Shown here piece after piece: positions 9,207 to 16,206 of a stretch of 64,000 nucleotides of DNA; position 1 is the stretch's first letter, and every line of letters begins with the position of its first letter. This stretch comes from Holophagaceae bacterium (GTDB lineage Bacteria; Acidobacteriota; Holophagae; Holophagales; Holophagaceae), in NCBI GenBank assembly GCA_016722505.1, contig JADKJH010000005.1:186001-250000 (forward strand). The letters run 5' to 3'. A program made the position numbers and the translations under genes. The notes beneath the pieces were generated by a model. That model saw only the letters and a program-made list of their open reading frames with translations, had not been told where the DNA came from and searched no databases.

Positions 9207-10082
9207 ATGAGATCCATGACAGCCTATGCGGAGTTGGTGCGCCCTTTGGAACGAGGACAACTGCGGCTAAGTATTCGCAGCGTGAACAGCAAGGCCCTTG
9301 ACTTGAATCTGCGCCTGCCTCCGGCGCTTTTCCCTTTGGAAACGAAGCTCAGGGCCGCGGTGCGCGAGGCAACGGGCAGAGGGAAATTGGATCTCAGCAT
9401 TGAGGTCCAGGATGAGCCAGACTTGGAACCTCAATTGAATCGCCCCCTGCTCCGCTCTATCGCCAAAACCTGGCAGGAGGATGCGGAATGGCTGAATCTG
9501 CCTCCTCTCACTGCGGAAGCCTTCTTCCGGTTGCCCGGCGCCTGGATGCCACCCGCTTCGGATCTGGCTCAGCGCTTGGAAACCCCGGTGCTGGATGCGC
9601 TGAGGGAACTCCTAGACAAATGGAACGAATGCCGCGTCAAAGAAGCGGACCGTCTGCGCCCGGCTTTTGAATCCAACCTGTCTGAGCTTCGGCGGCTTCG
9701 CCAAATACTGCAGATCGAGGCTGAAACCCAGGCGGCGGAACTCCCAGAGCAATATCGCCTGCGACTGGATCAGGTTTTGAAGGATGCCCAACTCGCGGGG
9801 CAACTACCGGCCGAGCGTATTGTCGGCGAAGCTGGCGCTTTGGCTGAGCGTCAGGATGTAAGAGAGGAGCTGGTAAGGCTTTCCGCCCACTTGGATGATT
9901 TCGGGGAGCGGCTCGCAAAAGGCAAACTCGAAGGCAAGGCCGTGGATATCTGGTGCCAGGAAGTGCTTCGTGAACTCAACACCTGCGGCAGCAAGTGCAA
10001 GCGCTTGGCCATGACCCGCGCGGTGATGGAAGCCAAGGGCGTCCTCGATCAGATTCGCGAACAAGCCGCGAATTTGGAATAG
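9207..10082 (+). CDS. yicC: YicC family endoribonuclease
   Basis: YicC-type RNase family protein, 291 aa. The N-terminal domain begins MRSMTAYAEL and continues LSIRSVNSKALDLNLRLPP, GRGKLDLSIEV; the C-terminal DUF1732 part holds ERIVGEAGALAERQDVREELVRLSAHL and ends CQEVLRELNTCGSKC. ATG 9207 is chosen over upstream ATG codons because MxSMT is the family's invariant beginning and GGGGAGCG precedes it. It is divergent from the nitronate monooxygenase gene. Confidence 0.93.
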   Translation: MRSMTAYAELVRPLERGQLRLSIRSVNSKALDLNLRLPPALFPLETKLRAAVREATGRGKLDLSIEVQDEPDLEPQLNRPLLRSIAKTWQEDAEWLNLPPLTAEAFFRLPGAWMPPASDLAQRLETPVLDALRELLDKWNECRVKEADRLRPAFESNLSELRRLRQILQIEAETQAAELPEQYRLRLDQVLKDAQLAGQLPAERIVGEAGALAERQDVREELVRLSAHLDDFGERLAKGKLEGKAVDIWCQEVLRELNTCGSKCKRLAMTRAVMEAKGVLDQIREQAANLE

Positions 10083-10111
10083 TCCGTTTATTGGCTAGCC
10101 AACTCATCAAC

Positions 10112-13100
10112 TCAACGGGGCACCGGAACAAAGGGGGAGGATTCCCCCAAGTCCCAGTCCAGAGGCGCATCCGGCGGAAGGGAAGACCTTACCTGGAGCG
10201 TTCCGTTCGAGATGAGATCAGGAATGCTCATGGATCGGGTCTCCAGAACCATGTCGGCATCCGCCACTTCCCCAGGGAATAGACCCACCCAGGCATCCCG
10301 TCCAGCCCGCTTTGCCGCATAGAGGCAATGATCCGCCACATCCACAACCCGCTCCCAGGCGAGAGCCTGGGGCAGTTCCGGTATGAATGGATAGAGCGCG
10401 AAACCCGATGAGCAGGTAAGGCGCAATGACTTGCCGTCTCCGATGTCGAAGAGATGAAAAGCGACTTGGGAGCGGATGCGTTCCACCAGGATGGTGGAGT
10501 CCCGGCGGCAGACATTGCGGGCCACGACAAGGAACTCCTCACCTCCCCAACGCACCACGGTATCCGTGTCGCGGGTGGCTTCCTTCATGATCTCGCCCAT
10601 CTGCTGAAGCACCTTGTCGCCCGCAGCGTGGCCATGTTCGTCGTTCACGAGCTTGAAGTGGTCGAGGTCCACCATGATGAAGAGTAGATCAATGTTCAGG
10701 GCCATCCGCTCTTTGCGGGGCGCTTCCAATTCGCGGAAAGCCCGATTCACCAAGGCCACATCCTCGGGCAGGCACTCCCCGAGAAAACGGCGGTTCCTCA
10801 ATCCAGTCAGAGGATCCGTCAGGCTCTGGTTACGCAAAGCCTCATTCGCGGATTCGAGCGCGTCATTGGCCCATTCCATGGCGTCATTCGCCGCCTTCAA
10901 CTCTTTCGTGCGGGCTGCGACCTGTGCTTCCAGCAACCGGTTCTGCTGTTGGAGGGCGAACATCCGCCAGCGTACGACCAGTGCGACCAGCCCTGCGGCG
11001 CCAAGACCCATGAGCATCCGGAACCACCAGGACTGCCACCAGGCTGGCAGCACTTTGAAATCAAAAGCGGCGACGGGACCCCAAGCACCCTGCCCTATCC
11101 GGGAACACACCTCAAGCCTGTAATGTCCAGGCCCTAATGCTGGGTACCGCGCCTCGCGGGTATCCGTCGGATGCCATTCAGATTCCAGCCCCACGAGCCG
11201 GACCCTCTGATGCACCGCTTGCTCCCTTGGGAAGCTCAGGCATGCAAAACGGGCTTCCAGCGTATTCGACCCAAAGGGCACCTCGATTTCTTTCTGTCCA
11301 GGCCAAAAAGCCTGTTGCCCCAATCTCAGGGAAGTCAACTCCGTGGGGGGTGGCGCGGAAAGCCCATGATATGCCTTCGCATCGAAGCGCGCGAGGCCCG
11401 TGCTGGTGCCAATCCAAACATCGCCATTTTCCTCCGGGAAGAAAGCCATGTTGTCGCAGTCCTCCCCAACCAAACCTTCAGCAACACCAAAATGCTCGAT
11501 GCCTTCAGGCCTGATCAGATCCACACCCTTTCCGGTTCCGATCCAGATGCCGCCTTTGGCATCCTCGCCCGTGAGATAGACCATGTCTTCCACCAGCCCT
11601 GCGCTGGCATCGAACTGTTTGAGCACTTTCAGCCTGCCTTCTTCGTAGCGGGCAAGAGTCAGGCCGAGCGGCTCGTTGTAGGAGATCAAGAGGTCGCCGC
11701 CCTTGGTTGAAGCGATATAGGCCGCGTGATCCTGCTTGAGTCCATCTTTCATTGTGAACCGCCGCCATCGGCCATTCTCCAGCATCGCAAGGCCTCGCTC
11801 TCCAGGCGCCCAAATCCGCCCGGCAGCATCCTGGTGGACGTCGCTGATGTATTCCGTCGGCAGGCCCTGCGGAAGCTCCACCCGCTCGAATTTCAAGTTT
11901 CCTGGGGTCAACGGCGCCCTGAAGAGCCCCGCTCCATCCGTGCTGGCCCAAAGCACGCCATTTTGGTCGATTTTAAGCCTGAAGATGCGTTTCGCGGCTG
12001 CATCGTGGCCGAGTTCAAAACGCTGGAGCACCCGCCGTTTCTGGTCGTACCTGAGCACTTCGTTTCCAGGGACTCCTGCCATGTACAAGACTCCGTCCGG
12101 TCCCTGGACGATGGTGCGGATGACATGCCCCAGAGTACCTGGAATGACCTCCCACCCCGTTGCGATGGATCGTGCGAGACCATTGTCCGTGCCCACCCAG
12201 AGTTGCCGCTCCCGGTCCCTGAAGATTCGCCAGATGACGCTGCTGGGCAACCCGTCCACCTGAGTGTAGATATGCCAGAGGCCACGGCCCAGAAGTCTGT
12301 AGACGCCCACAGAGCCAACCCACAGAGAGCCTTCCCGATCCTCCAACGCTGTGCGGCACCAAGTGGTTGGTAATCCCTCCTTGGCTCCCAAAACGGACCA
12401 GGCATCTCCTTCCAGATGGGCTAATCCATGCTGTGTCGGGAGCCAGATATCGCCATGCCGGCCTGTGATCAGGAAACCCCTGTCGTTGATGACGGAAACG
12501 GGCGCGCTGGCCTCGCGAAACCGGGAAGCCCCAGGACCAAGCACCCACAAGCTGTGGGGGGTGCGGGCCCAGAGACGGCCAGCCCCATCCTCAGCTAGGG
12601 AGTCGATCCTCTCTTTGTCCAGGCCCGGAGGAGCTTCGAAAACCCGCCAACTTCCGCCACGGTGGGCCAGAACCCGAGACCTGCCATCCCAGTTTGCCAC
12701 CCACATGATGTCGGATTTCTTCCCCCCTGAGAGCGCGGTCGCCTCGCCTTTTGGCCATCCCGGAGCTTTCGTGAACCGTCCCGCCGGATCCTGGAAATAG
12801 GGGCCATCGTTTGTAGCGGCCCAAAACCCGCCGGGGCCGCTGGCCAGCCCTTCAATGGGAACCATTGGCAGCCCCTGAGCTGATGCGACCGCCTCGAAAG
12901 ATTGGCCATTCCACCGCGCCAATCCCCGGCGGGTTCCCACCCAGAGGGTTCCATCAGGGTCTGAATACATGGCGAGGATATCGCTCGAAGGCAGCCCGTC
13001 TTTCACACCGAATGGTTCGAACCGGGATCCGTCATACCTGAAAAGCCCAGCCTCGGTGCCGGCCCAAATGAATCCCCGGCTGTCCTGTGCCAGATGCCAG

Positions 13101-13255
13101 ACAGCCAGGTTGGAAAGCCCCTGGTCCGCATCGTAGGCACGAAAGGTCTGGCGGCCAGGAGGCATTTCGTTTGAAGAGATAGGTGTCGGAAGAGCCATGA
13201 GCCCGCATGCGGACATGACGGCCGCAAAAAACAGGTAGCGGAAGAAAGAGGCCAT
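10112..13255 (-). CDS. Periplasmic two-component-regulator-propeller diguanylate cyclase
   Basis: Membrane sensor predicted to make c-di-GMP. The order from ATG 13255 is: signal peptide (MASFFRYLFFAAVMSACGLMALP); about 14 propeller repeats of the type DSRGFIWAGTEAGLFRYDG (residues about 35-620); a Y_Y_Y domain; one membrane span near 740-765 (WWFRMLMGLGAAGLVALVV); a coiled coil; and a GGDEF domain with active-site GGEEF near residue 902. The inhibitory I-site is intact: RDTD sits exactly five residues before GGEEF. SD CAGGA precedes the chosen start; the reading frame also extends 12 codons upstream without a good RBS. The ligand is unknown. The gene faces yicC and is downstream of miaB on the same strand. 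Confidence 0.93.
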   Translation of the reverse strand: MASFFRYLFFAAVMSACGLMALPTPISSNEMPPGRQTFRAYDADQGLSNLAVWHLAQDSRGFIWAGTEAGLFRYDGSRFEPFGVKDGLPSSDILAMYSDPDGTLWVGTRRGLARWNGQSFEAVASAQGLPMVPIEGLASGPGGFWAATNDGPYFQDPAGRFTKAPGWPKGEATALSGGKKSDIMWVANWDGRSRVLAHRGGSWRVFEAPPGLDKERIDSLAEDGAGRLWARTPHSLWVLGPGASRFREASAPVSVINDRGFLITGRHGDIWLPTQHGLAHLEGDAWSVLGAKEGLPTTWCRTALEDREGSLWVGSVGVYRLLGRGLWHIYTQVDGLPSSVIWRIFRDRERQLWVGTDNGLARSIATGWEVIPGTLGHVIRTIVQGPDGVLYMAGVPGNEVLRYDQKRRVLQRFELGHDAAAKRIFRLKIDQNGVLWASTDGAGLFRAPLTPGNLKFERVELPQGLPTEYISDVHQDAAGRIWAPGERGLAMLENGRWRRFTMKDGLKQDHAAYIASTKGGDLLISYNEPLGLTLARYEEGRLKVLKQFDASAGLVEDMVYLTGEDAKGGIWIGTGKGVDLIRPEGIEHFGVAEGLVGEDCDNMAFFPEENGDVWIGTSTGLARFDAKAYHGLSAPPPTELTSLRLGQQAFWPGQKEIEVPFGSNTLEARFACLSFPREQAVHQRVRLVGLESEWHPTDTREARYPALGPGHYRLEVCSRIGQGAWGPVAAFDFKVLPAWWQSWWFRMLMGLGAAGLVALVVRWRMFALQQQNRLLEAQVAARTKELKAANDAMEWANDALESANEALRNQSLTDPLTGLRNRRFLGECLPEDVALVNRAFRELEAPRKERMALNIDLLFIMVDLDHFKLVNDEHGHAAGDKVLQQMGEIMKEATRDTDTVVRWGGEEFLVVARNVCRRDSTILVERIRSQVAFHLFDIGDGKSLRLTCSSGFALYPFIPELPQALAWERVVDVADHCLYAAKRAGRDAWVGLFPGEVADADMVLETRSMSIPDLISNGTLQVRSSLPPDAPLDWDLGESSPFVPVPR

Positions 13256-13345
13256 GATTTCCTGGGAGGTTTCCACCTCAAGTATCGTCAAATTCCAGGA
13301 ATCGCCTTCCAGGTTTGTTTAGGACCAAGTAAAGAGATGGTTTCT

Positions 13346-14650
13346 TCAGGCGATTTCAGCGCCCAAAAACTGAGGTCCAGCCATGGTAACCGTTACATCC
13401 ACCAACTCGCCAAAGGGCAATATCCGTCCATCTCCGGTTTGGATATGGACGTTTTTCCAATCCCCCGTCCGCCCCATCCAAAAGCCATCTTTAGCTGGGC
13501 TGTGGCTTTCGACCCGCGCCTGCACCGTGCGGCCGACGAACCGCAGATTGCTCTCTTTGGCCAGCTCCAACTGCCGTTTTTGAAGCCGCTGCAACCGCCC
13601 GGTCTTCACAGAGGCTGGAATGTCATCCTTGAGCCGCAGCGCCGCCGTTCCTGGGCGTGGACTGTAGATGAAACTGAAGGAAGAGTCGAATTTCACAGTC
13701 TCCAGCAGCTTCATGGTGGCTTCAAAGTCTTCATCGGTTTCTCCCGGGAAACCCACGATGAAATCCGTGCTGAGGCCAAGTTTTACACGGCCATCCCCCA
13801 GGTAACCCAGAGACTCCAGATACTGTTCCACCGTGTACTCCCGGAGCATCCGCCGCAGCACCGCATTGGAACCGCTCTGTACTGGAAGATGAAGGAATGG
13901 CGCTACTTTGGGATTAGTGACAAGGACTTTGGCCAGCTCTTTGGTGAAGTTCATGGGGTGGCTGGTAGTGAAACGGATCCATTCCAGGCCTTCAACTTCC
14001 GAGACTCGCTCCAACAATTCCGCGAAGCTGCAACCGCCACTGAAAGAGTTGACATTCTGGCCAAGCAATTCCACTTCACGATACCCACTTGCCACCACCC
14101 CCCGGACCTCGGCCACGATGTCCTGCCAGGGGCGATTTCGCTCAACCCCGCGGGTGGTGGGAACAATGCAATATGTGCAGGCGTGGTTGCAACCTTCAAT
14201 GATGGTCACAAGGGCTTTTGCGGTGCTTCTACGCCTCGCGGCTTCAGGTGGGAAAAGGTGGTTGTCGGGATATTCCCCGGTATCCATGACGCGTTTTTTG
14301 CCCGCCTTGGCTTCTTCCACAAGGCGTGGCAGCTGGTTCAAGGCCATGGTACCCAGCACAAAATCTATATGCGGGGCCCTCCTGAAAAGCGCAGCCTGTT
14401 CCTGCTGGGCCAGACAGCCGGTCACCCCAATGAGAATGTCCCGCTTCTGTTTCTCCTCCCGAAGGCGGCCCAGCACTGAAAAGACCTTGTGGACAGCCTT
14501 TTCGCGAATGGAGCAAGTATTCAAAAGCACCAGATCCGCCTCGCTCGAGGTGCTGACCTGAGTGAAGCCTTCCTTCAAGAGCAACCCCGACAGCCTTTCA
14601 CCGTCGTGGTCGTTCATCTGGCATCCCCAGGTTTGGATATGGAACTTCAT
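13346..14650 (-). CDS. miaB: tRNA-2-methylthio-N6-dimethylallyladenosine synthase
   Basis: Radical-SAM methylthiotransferase acting on i6A37 of tRNAs. The 434-aa protein has the UPF0004 cysteines C10, C46 and C79, the radical-SAM cluster C154-x3-C158-x2-C161 (CNHACTYC), STDFIVGFPGETDEDF, and a C-terminal TRAM domain. Its 5' end is rearranged. The start at ATG 14650 lies behind AGGGAACGATT, but the same first 11 codons (MKFHIQTWGCQ) also occur at 14862, behind AGGA, after two copies of a 72-bp repeat. The upstream copy runs into a 71-codon ORF whose TGA overlaps this ATG, so translation may now be coupled. Confidence 0.95.
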   Translation of the reverse strand: MKFHIQTWGCQMNDHDGERLSGLLLKEGFTQVSTSSEADLVLLNTCSIREKAVHKVFSVLGRLREEKQKRDILIGVTGCLAQQEQAALFRRAPHIDFVLGTMALNQLPRLVEEAKAGKKRVMDTGEYPDNHLFPPEAARRRSTAKALVTIIEGCNHACTYCIVPTTRGVERNRPWQDIVAEVRGVVASGYREVELLGQNVNSFSGGCSFAELLERVSEVEGLEWIRFTTSHPMNFTKELAKVLVTNPKVAPFLHLPVQSGSNAVLRRMLREYTVEQYLESLGYLGDGRVKLGLSTDFIVGFPGETDEDFEATMKLLETVKFDSSFSFIYSPRPGTAALRLKDDIPASVKTGRLQRLQKRQLELAKESNLRFVGRTVQARVESHSPAKDGFWMGRTGDWKNVHIQTGDGRILPFGELVDVTVTMAGPQFLGAEIA

Positions 14651-14862
14651 AATCGTTCCCTATTCCTGGGAATGCCGATGAAGTGGACTACCCCCCGATC
14701 ACGCAGTCCACTGGACTGCGCTCCCGCTCGCCTCCGGCTCGCGGAGGGGGCCCCGTGGACTACCCCCCGATCGCACGGTCCACTGGACCGTGCTCCCGCT
14801 CGCCTTCGGCTCGCGGAGGGGGCCCCGTTCTGGCATCCCCAGGTTTGGATATGGAACTTCAT
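14647..14862 (-). other. 71-codon leader ORF made by duplication of the miaB start plus repeats
   Basis: It begins with a perfect copy of the miaB start region (MKFHIQTWGCQ) and the better-spaced Shine-Dalgarno (CAGGACCGCGC before ATG). It then reads through both 72-bp repeats as two near-identical 24-residue blocks beginning GAPSASRRRAGA and ending DRGVVH, and stops with a TGA that overlaps the miaB ATG (ATGA). I infer that this was the original miaB start and that the insertion converted it to a translated leader. No function for the peptide is implied. Confidence 0.5.
14683..14826. repeat. Two tandem 72-bp palindromic repeat units
   Basis: Units at 14683-14754 and 14755-14826 are nearly identical. 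Each begins GTGGACTACCCCCCGATC and ends CTCGCGGAGGGGGCCCC. Each contains a hairpin around a single central base: CGCAGTCCA/TGGACTGCG in unit 1 (14702-14720) and GCACGGTCCA/TGGACCGTGC in unit 2 (14773-14793). The stem bases that differ between units are changed on both sides, so pairing is kept. The unit length is a multiple of three and is open in frames of both strands. This looks like an interspersed REP-type element. Confidence 0.85.
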
Positions 14863-15037
14863 GCGCGGTCCTGACCAAACCTTTAATTCTAAGAGGCGGC
14901 CACCTGAAAGTCCTCGGAAAATATAGCGATGGTGGACTTCTGGCATATATTTTCAGAGATCAACGCAACCTGAACTAGCGCACACCCCCTGGATGGGGTT
15001 ATCTTGTGGCACTAATCCCAAGAAAGGCAGCTGCCCT

Positions 15038-15976
15038 GTGTCGGCCCCTACGAAAAAACTTGGTGAATTGCTTGTCGAGGCGGGATTACTCACGCCTGTG
15101 CAGCTTTCGGAGACCTTGAGGCACCAGCGATTCCATGGTGGTCGTATGGGTGGGAACCTGGTTTCCCTTGGCTTCATCAGCGAAGACATGCTGATGAATT
15201 TCCTAGCCCAGCAAACCGGTGTGCCTCGTCTGGAGGCCAAGGCCCTGGAACATATCCGCCCCGAAGTCCTCAAGCGGATACCGCAACGGATGGCTGAGCA
15301 GCTAACCATCCTCCCAATTGAGTTCAAGGAGCCCAAGAGCCTGATCCTGGCCATGGCCGACCCATCGGACCTCAACGCCATAGACAGCGCTCGTTTTGCT
15401 TCTGGTCTCAGCATCGAACCCCTGGTGGCATCCCACAGCATGCTGAAGGCCGCCATCGCCGAACAATATCGAAAAGCTGAGCCGCCCGTTGAGACCACCT
15501 TTGAAGTGAGCCGCGCATTCAATTCCAATGAAGCTCTGCCAGTCAGCTTTGACCTTCCCACCATCCAGGTCACCCCCTCACGGGAAGCAAACAAATCCAA
15601 CATCACGGGGAGTTTTGGCCGGGACCCATTTTTCGATGACGTGCCTGAAGTCCGCCACATCCAGGCTGAAGAGCCCTTGGGCGTTTTCGCGCCGATGAAT
15701 GCCTTCGATTCTTTTGCCATTCCAAGTTTCGATATCACCGATGCCCCAGGGCTTAGGAATACTCAGCCTTCCGCGCCCACCCCGGGAGAGGGCGCCCTGA
15801 TCGTCCACGACCGGGTTGCCGCACCTTCCTCCATGAAAAAAGCAGATTCCTACGGCACACGCCAATTGATCCTTGGGCTCGTCAAGATCCTTCAACGCCA
15901 TGGCGTCATCGGTGACGACGAACTCCAGCGCACCATCCAGGGGATGATCGACACTGGCGAGATCAAGCCGGAATGA
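15038..15976 (+). CDS. Stand-alone MshEN (GspE N-terminal) domain protein, probable c-di-GMP effector
   Basis: The N-terminal part carries the tandem MshEN pattern (KLGELLVEAGLLTPVQLSETLRHQ followed by RMGGNLVSLGFISEDMLMNFLAQQ), the fold that binds c-di-GMP in type II secretion/MSHA pilus ATPases. A T2SS_E_N-like region follows (LEHIRPEVLKRIPQRMAEQLTILPIE, MADPSDLNAIDSARFASG). There is no ATPase domain; the rest is a low-complexity linker and a short C-terminal helical segment. GTG 15038 behind AAAGGCAG is preferred; an in-frame ATG at 14993 has no ribosome site. It is divergent from miaB and near a diguanylate cyclase, so c-di-GMP sensing is plausible, but ligand binding is inferred from the motif alone. 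Confidence 0.75.
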   Translation: MSAPTKKLGELLVEAGLLTPVQLSETLRHQRFHGGRMGGNLVSLGFISEDMLMNFLAQQTGVPRLEAKALEHIRPEVLKRIPQRMAEQLTILPIEFKEPKSLILAMADPSDLNAIDSARFASGLSIEPLVASHSMLKAAIAEQYRKAEPPVETTFEVSRAFNSNEALPVSFDLPTIQVTPSREANKSNITGSFGRDPFFDDVPEVRHIQAEEPLGVFAPMNAFDSFAIPSFDITDAPGLRNTQPSAPTPGEGALIVHDRVAAPSSMKKADSYGTRQLILGLVKILQRHGVIGDDELQRTIQGMIDTGEIKPE

Positions 15977-15979
15977 GGC

Positions 15980-16018
15980 CGTGAGGTACGAGGAGCCTCA
16001 TTCCTCGTACCTCATGCC
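15980..16018. terminator. Bidirectional hairpin between convergent genes
   Basis: TGAGGTACGAGGA, a 7-nt loop, then TCCTCGTACCTCA: a perfect 13-bp stem located between the MshEN gene stop and the stop of the FeoB-associated gene, overlapping the last codons of the latter. T-runs are weak (GTTTC on plus), so termination is inferred mainly from position and stem strength. Confidence 0.6.
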
Positions 16019-16206
16019 TGTTTCTTGGCTTCCCATTCTCGTTTCAAGGCCTCTAGCTTGCTCAGGGTGCATCCACCTTCGCCGCAGTTGGAGCAGCCCC
16101 CGCTGGAACAACCACCCTTGCCCATGAGCCCCAAGAAAAACCCGCGGCCAAAGTAGAGCGCGGCCAAGGCCGCGAGGATCAGGGTAACGAGCAGTTGCCA
16201 GTTCAT
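16012..16206 (-). CDS. FeoB-associated Cys-rich membrane protein
   Basis: A 64-aa protein with one N-terminal membrane span (MNWQLLVTLILAALAALYFGRGFFLG) and a cytoplasmic Cys cluster CSSGGCSNCGEGGC, typical of the small FeoB-associated Cys-rich family. Its ATG at 16206 overlaps the feoB stop as ATGA, so the two are translationally coupled. It probably aids ferrous-iron uptake, for example as a metal relay or FeoC substitute; the exact role in the family is not established. Confidence 0.85.
   Translation of the reverse strand: MNWQLLVTLILAALAALYFGRGFFLGLMGKGGCSSGGCSNCGEGGCTLSKLEALKREWEAKKQA

Larger units (their letters stand above)
14617..14862. repeat. 34-bp direct duplication of the miaB start flanking the palindromic repeats
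   Basis: Positions 14617-14650 and 14829-14862 are identical over 34 bases and cover the miaB start codon plus 31 bases of its coding sequence. Between them lie 178 bp: a 32-bp segment (14651-14682), the two 72-bp units, and 2 bp. The copies look like the two ends of a duplication event; 34 bp is long for an ordinary transposition target duplication. Confidence 0.85.

Noticed and set aside
14683..14826. CRISPR array
   Set aside because: Only two directly adjacent 72-bp units with no spacers and no cas genes.
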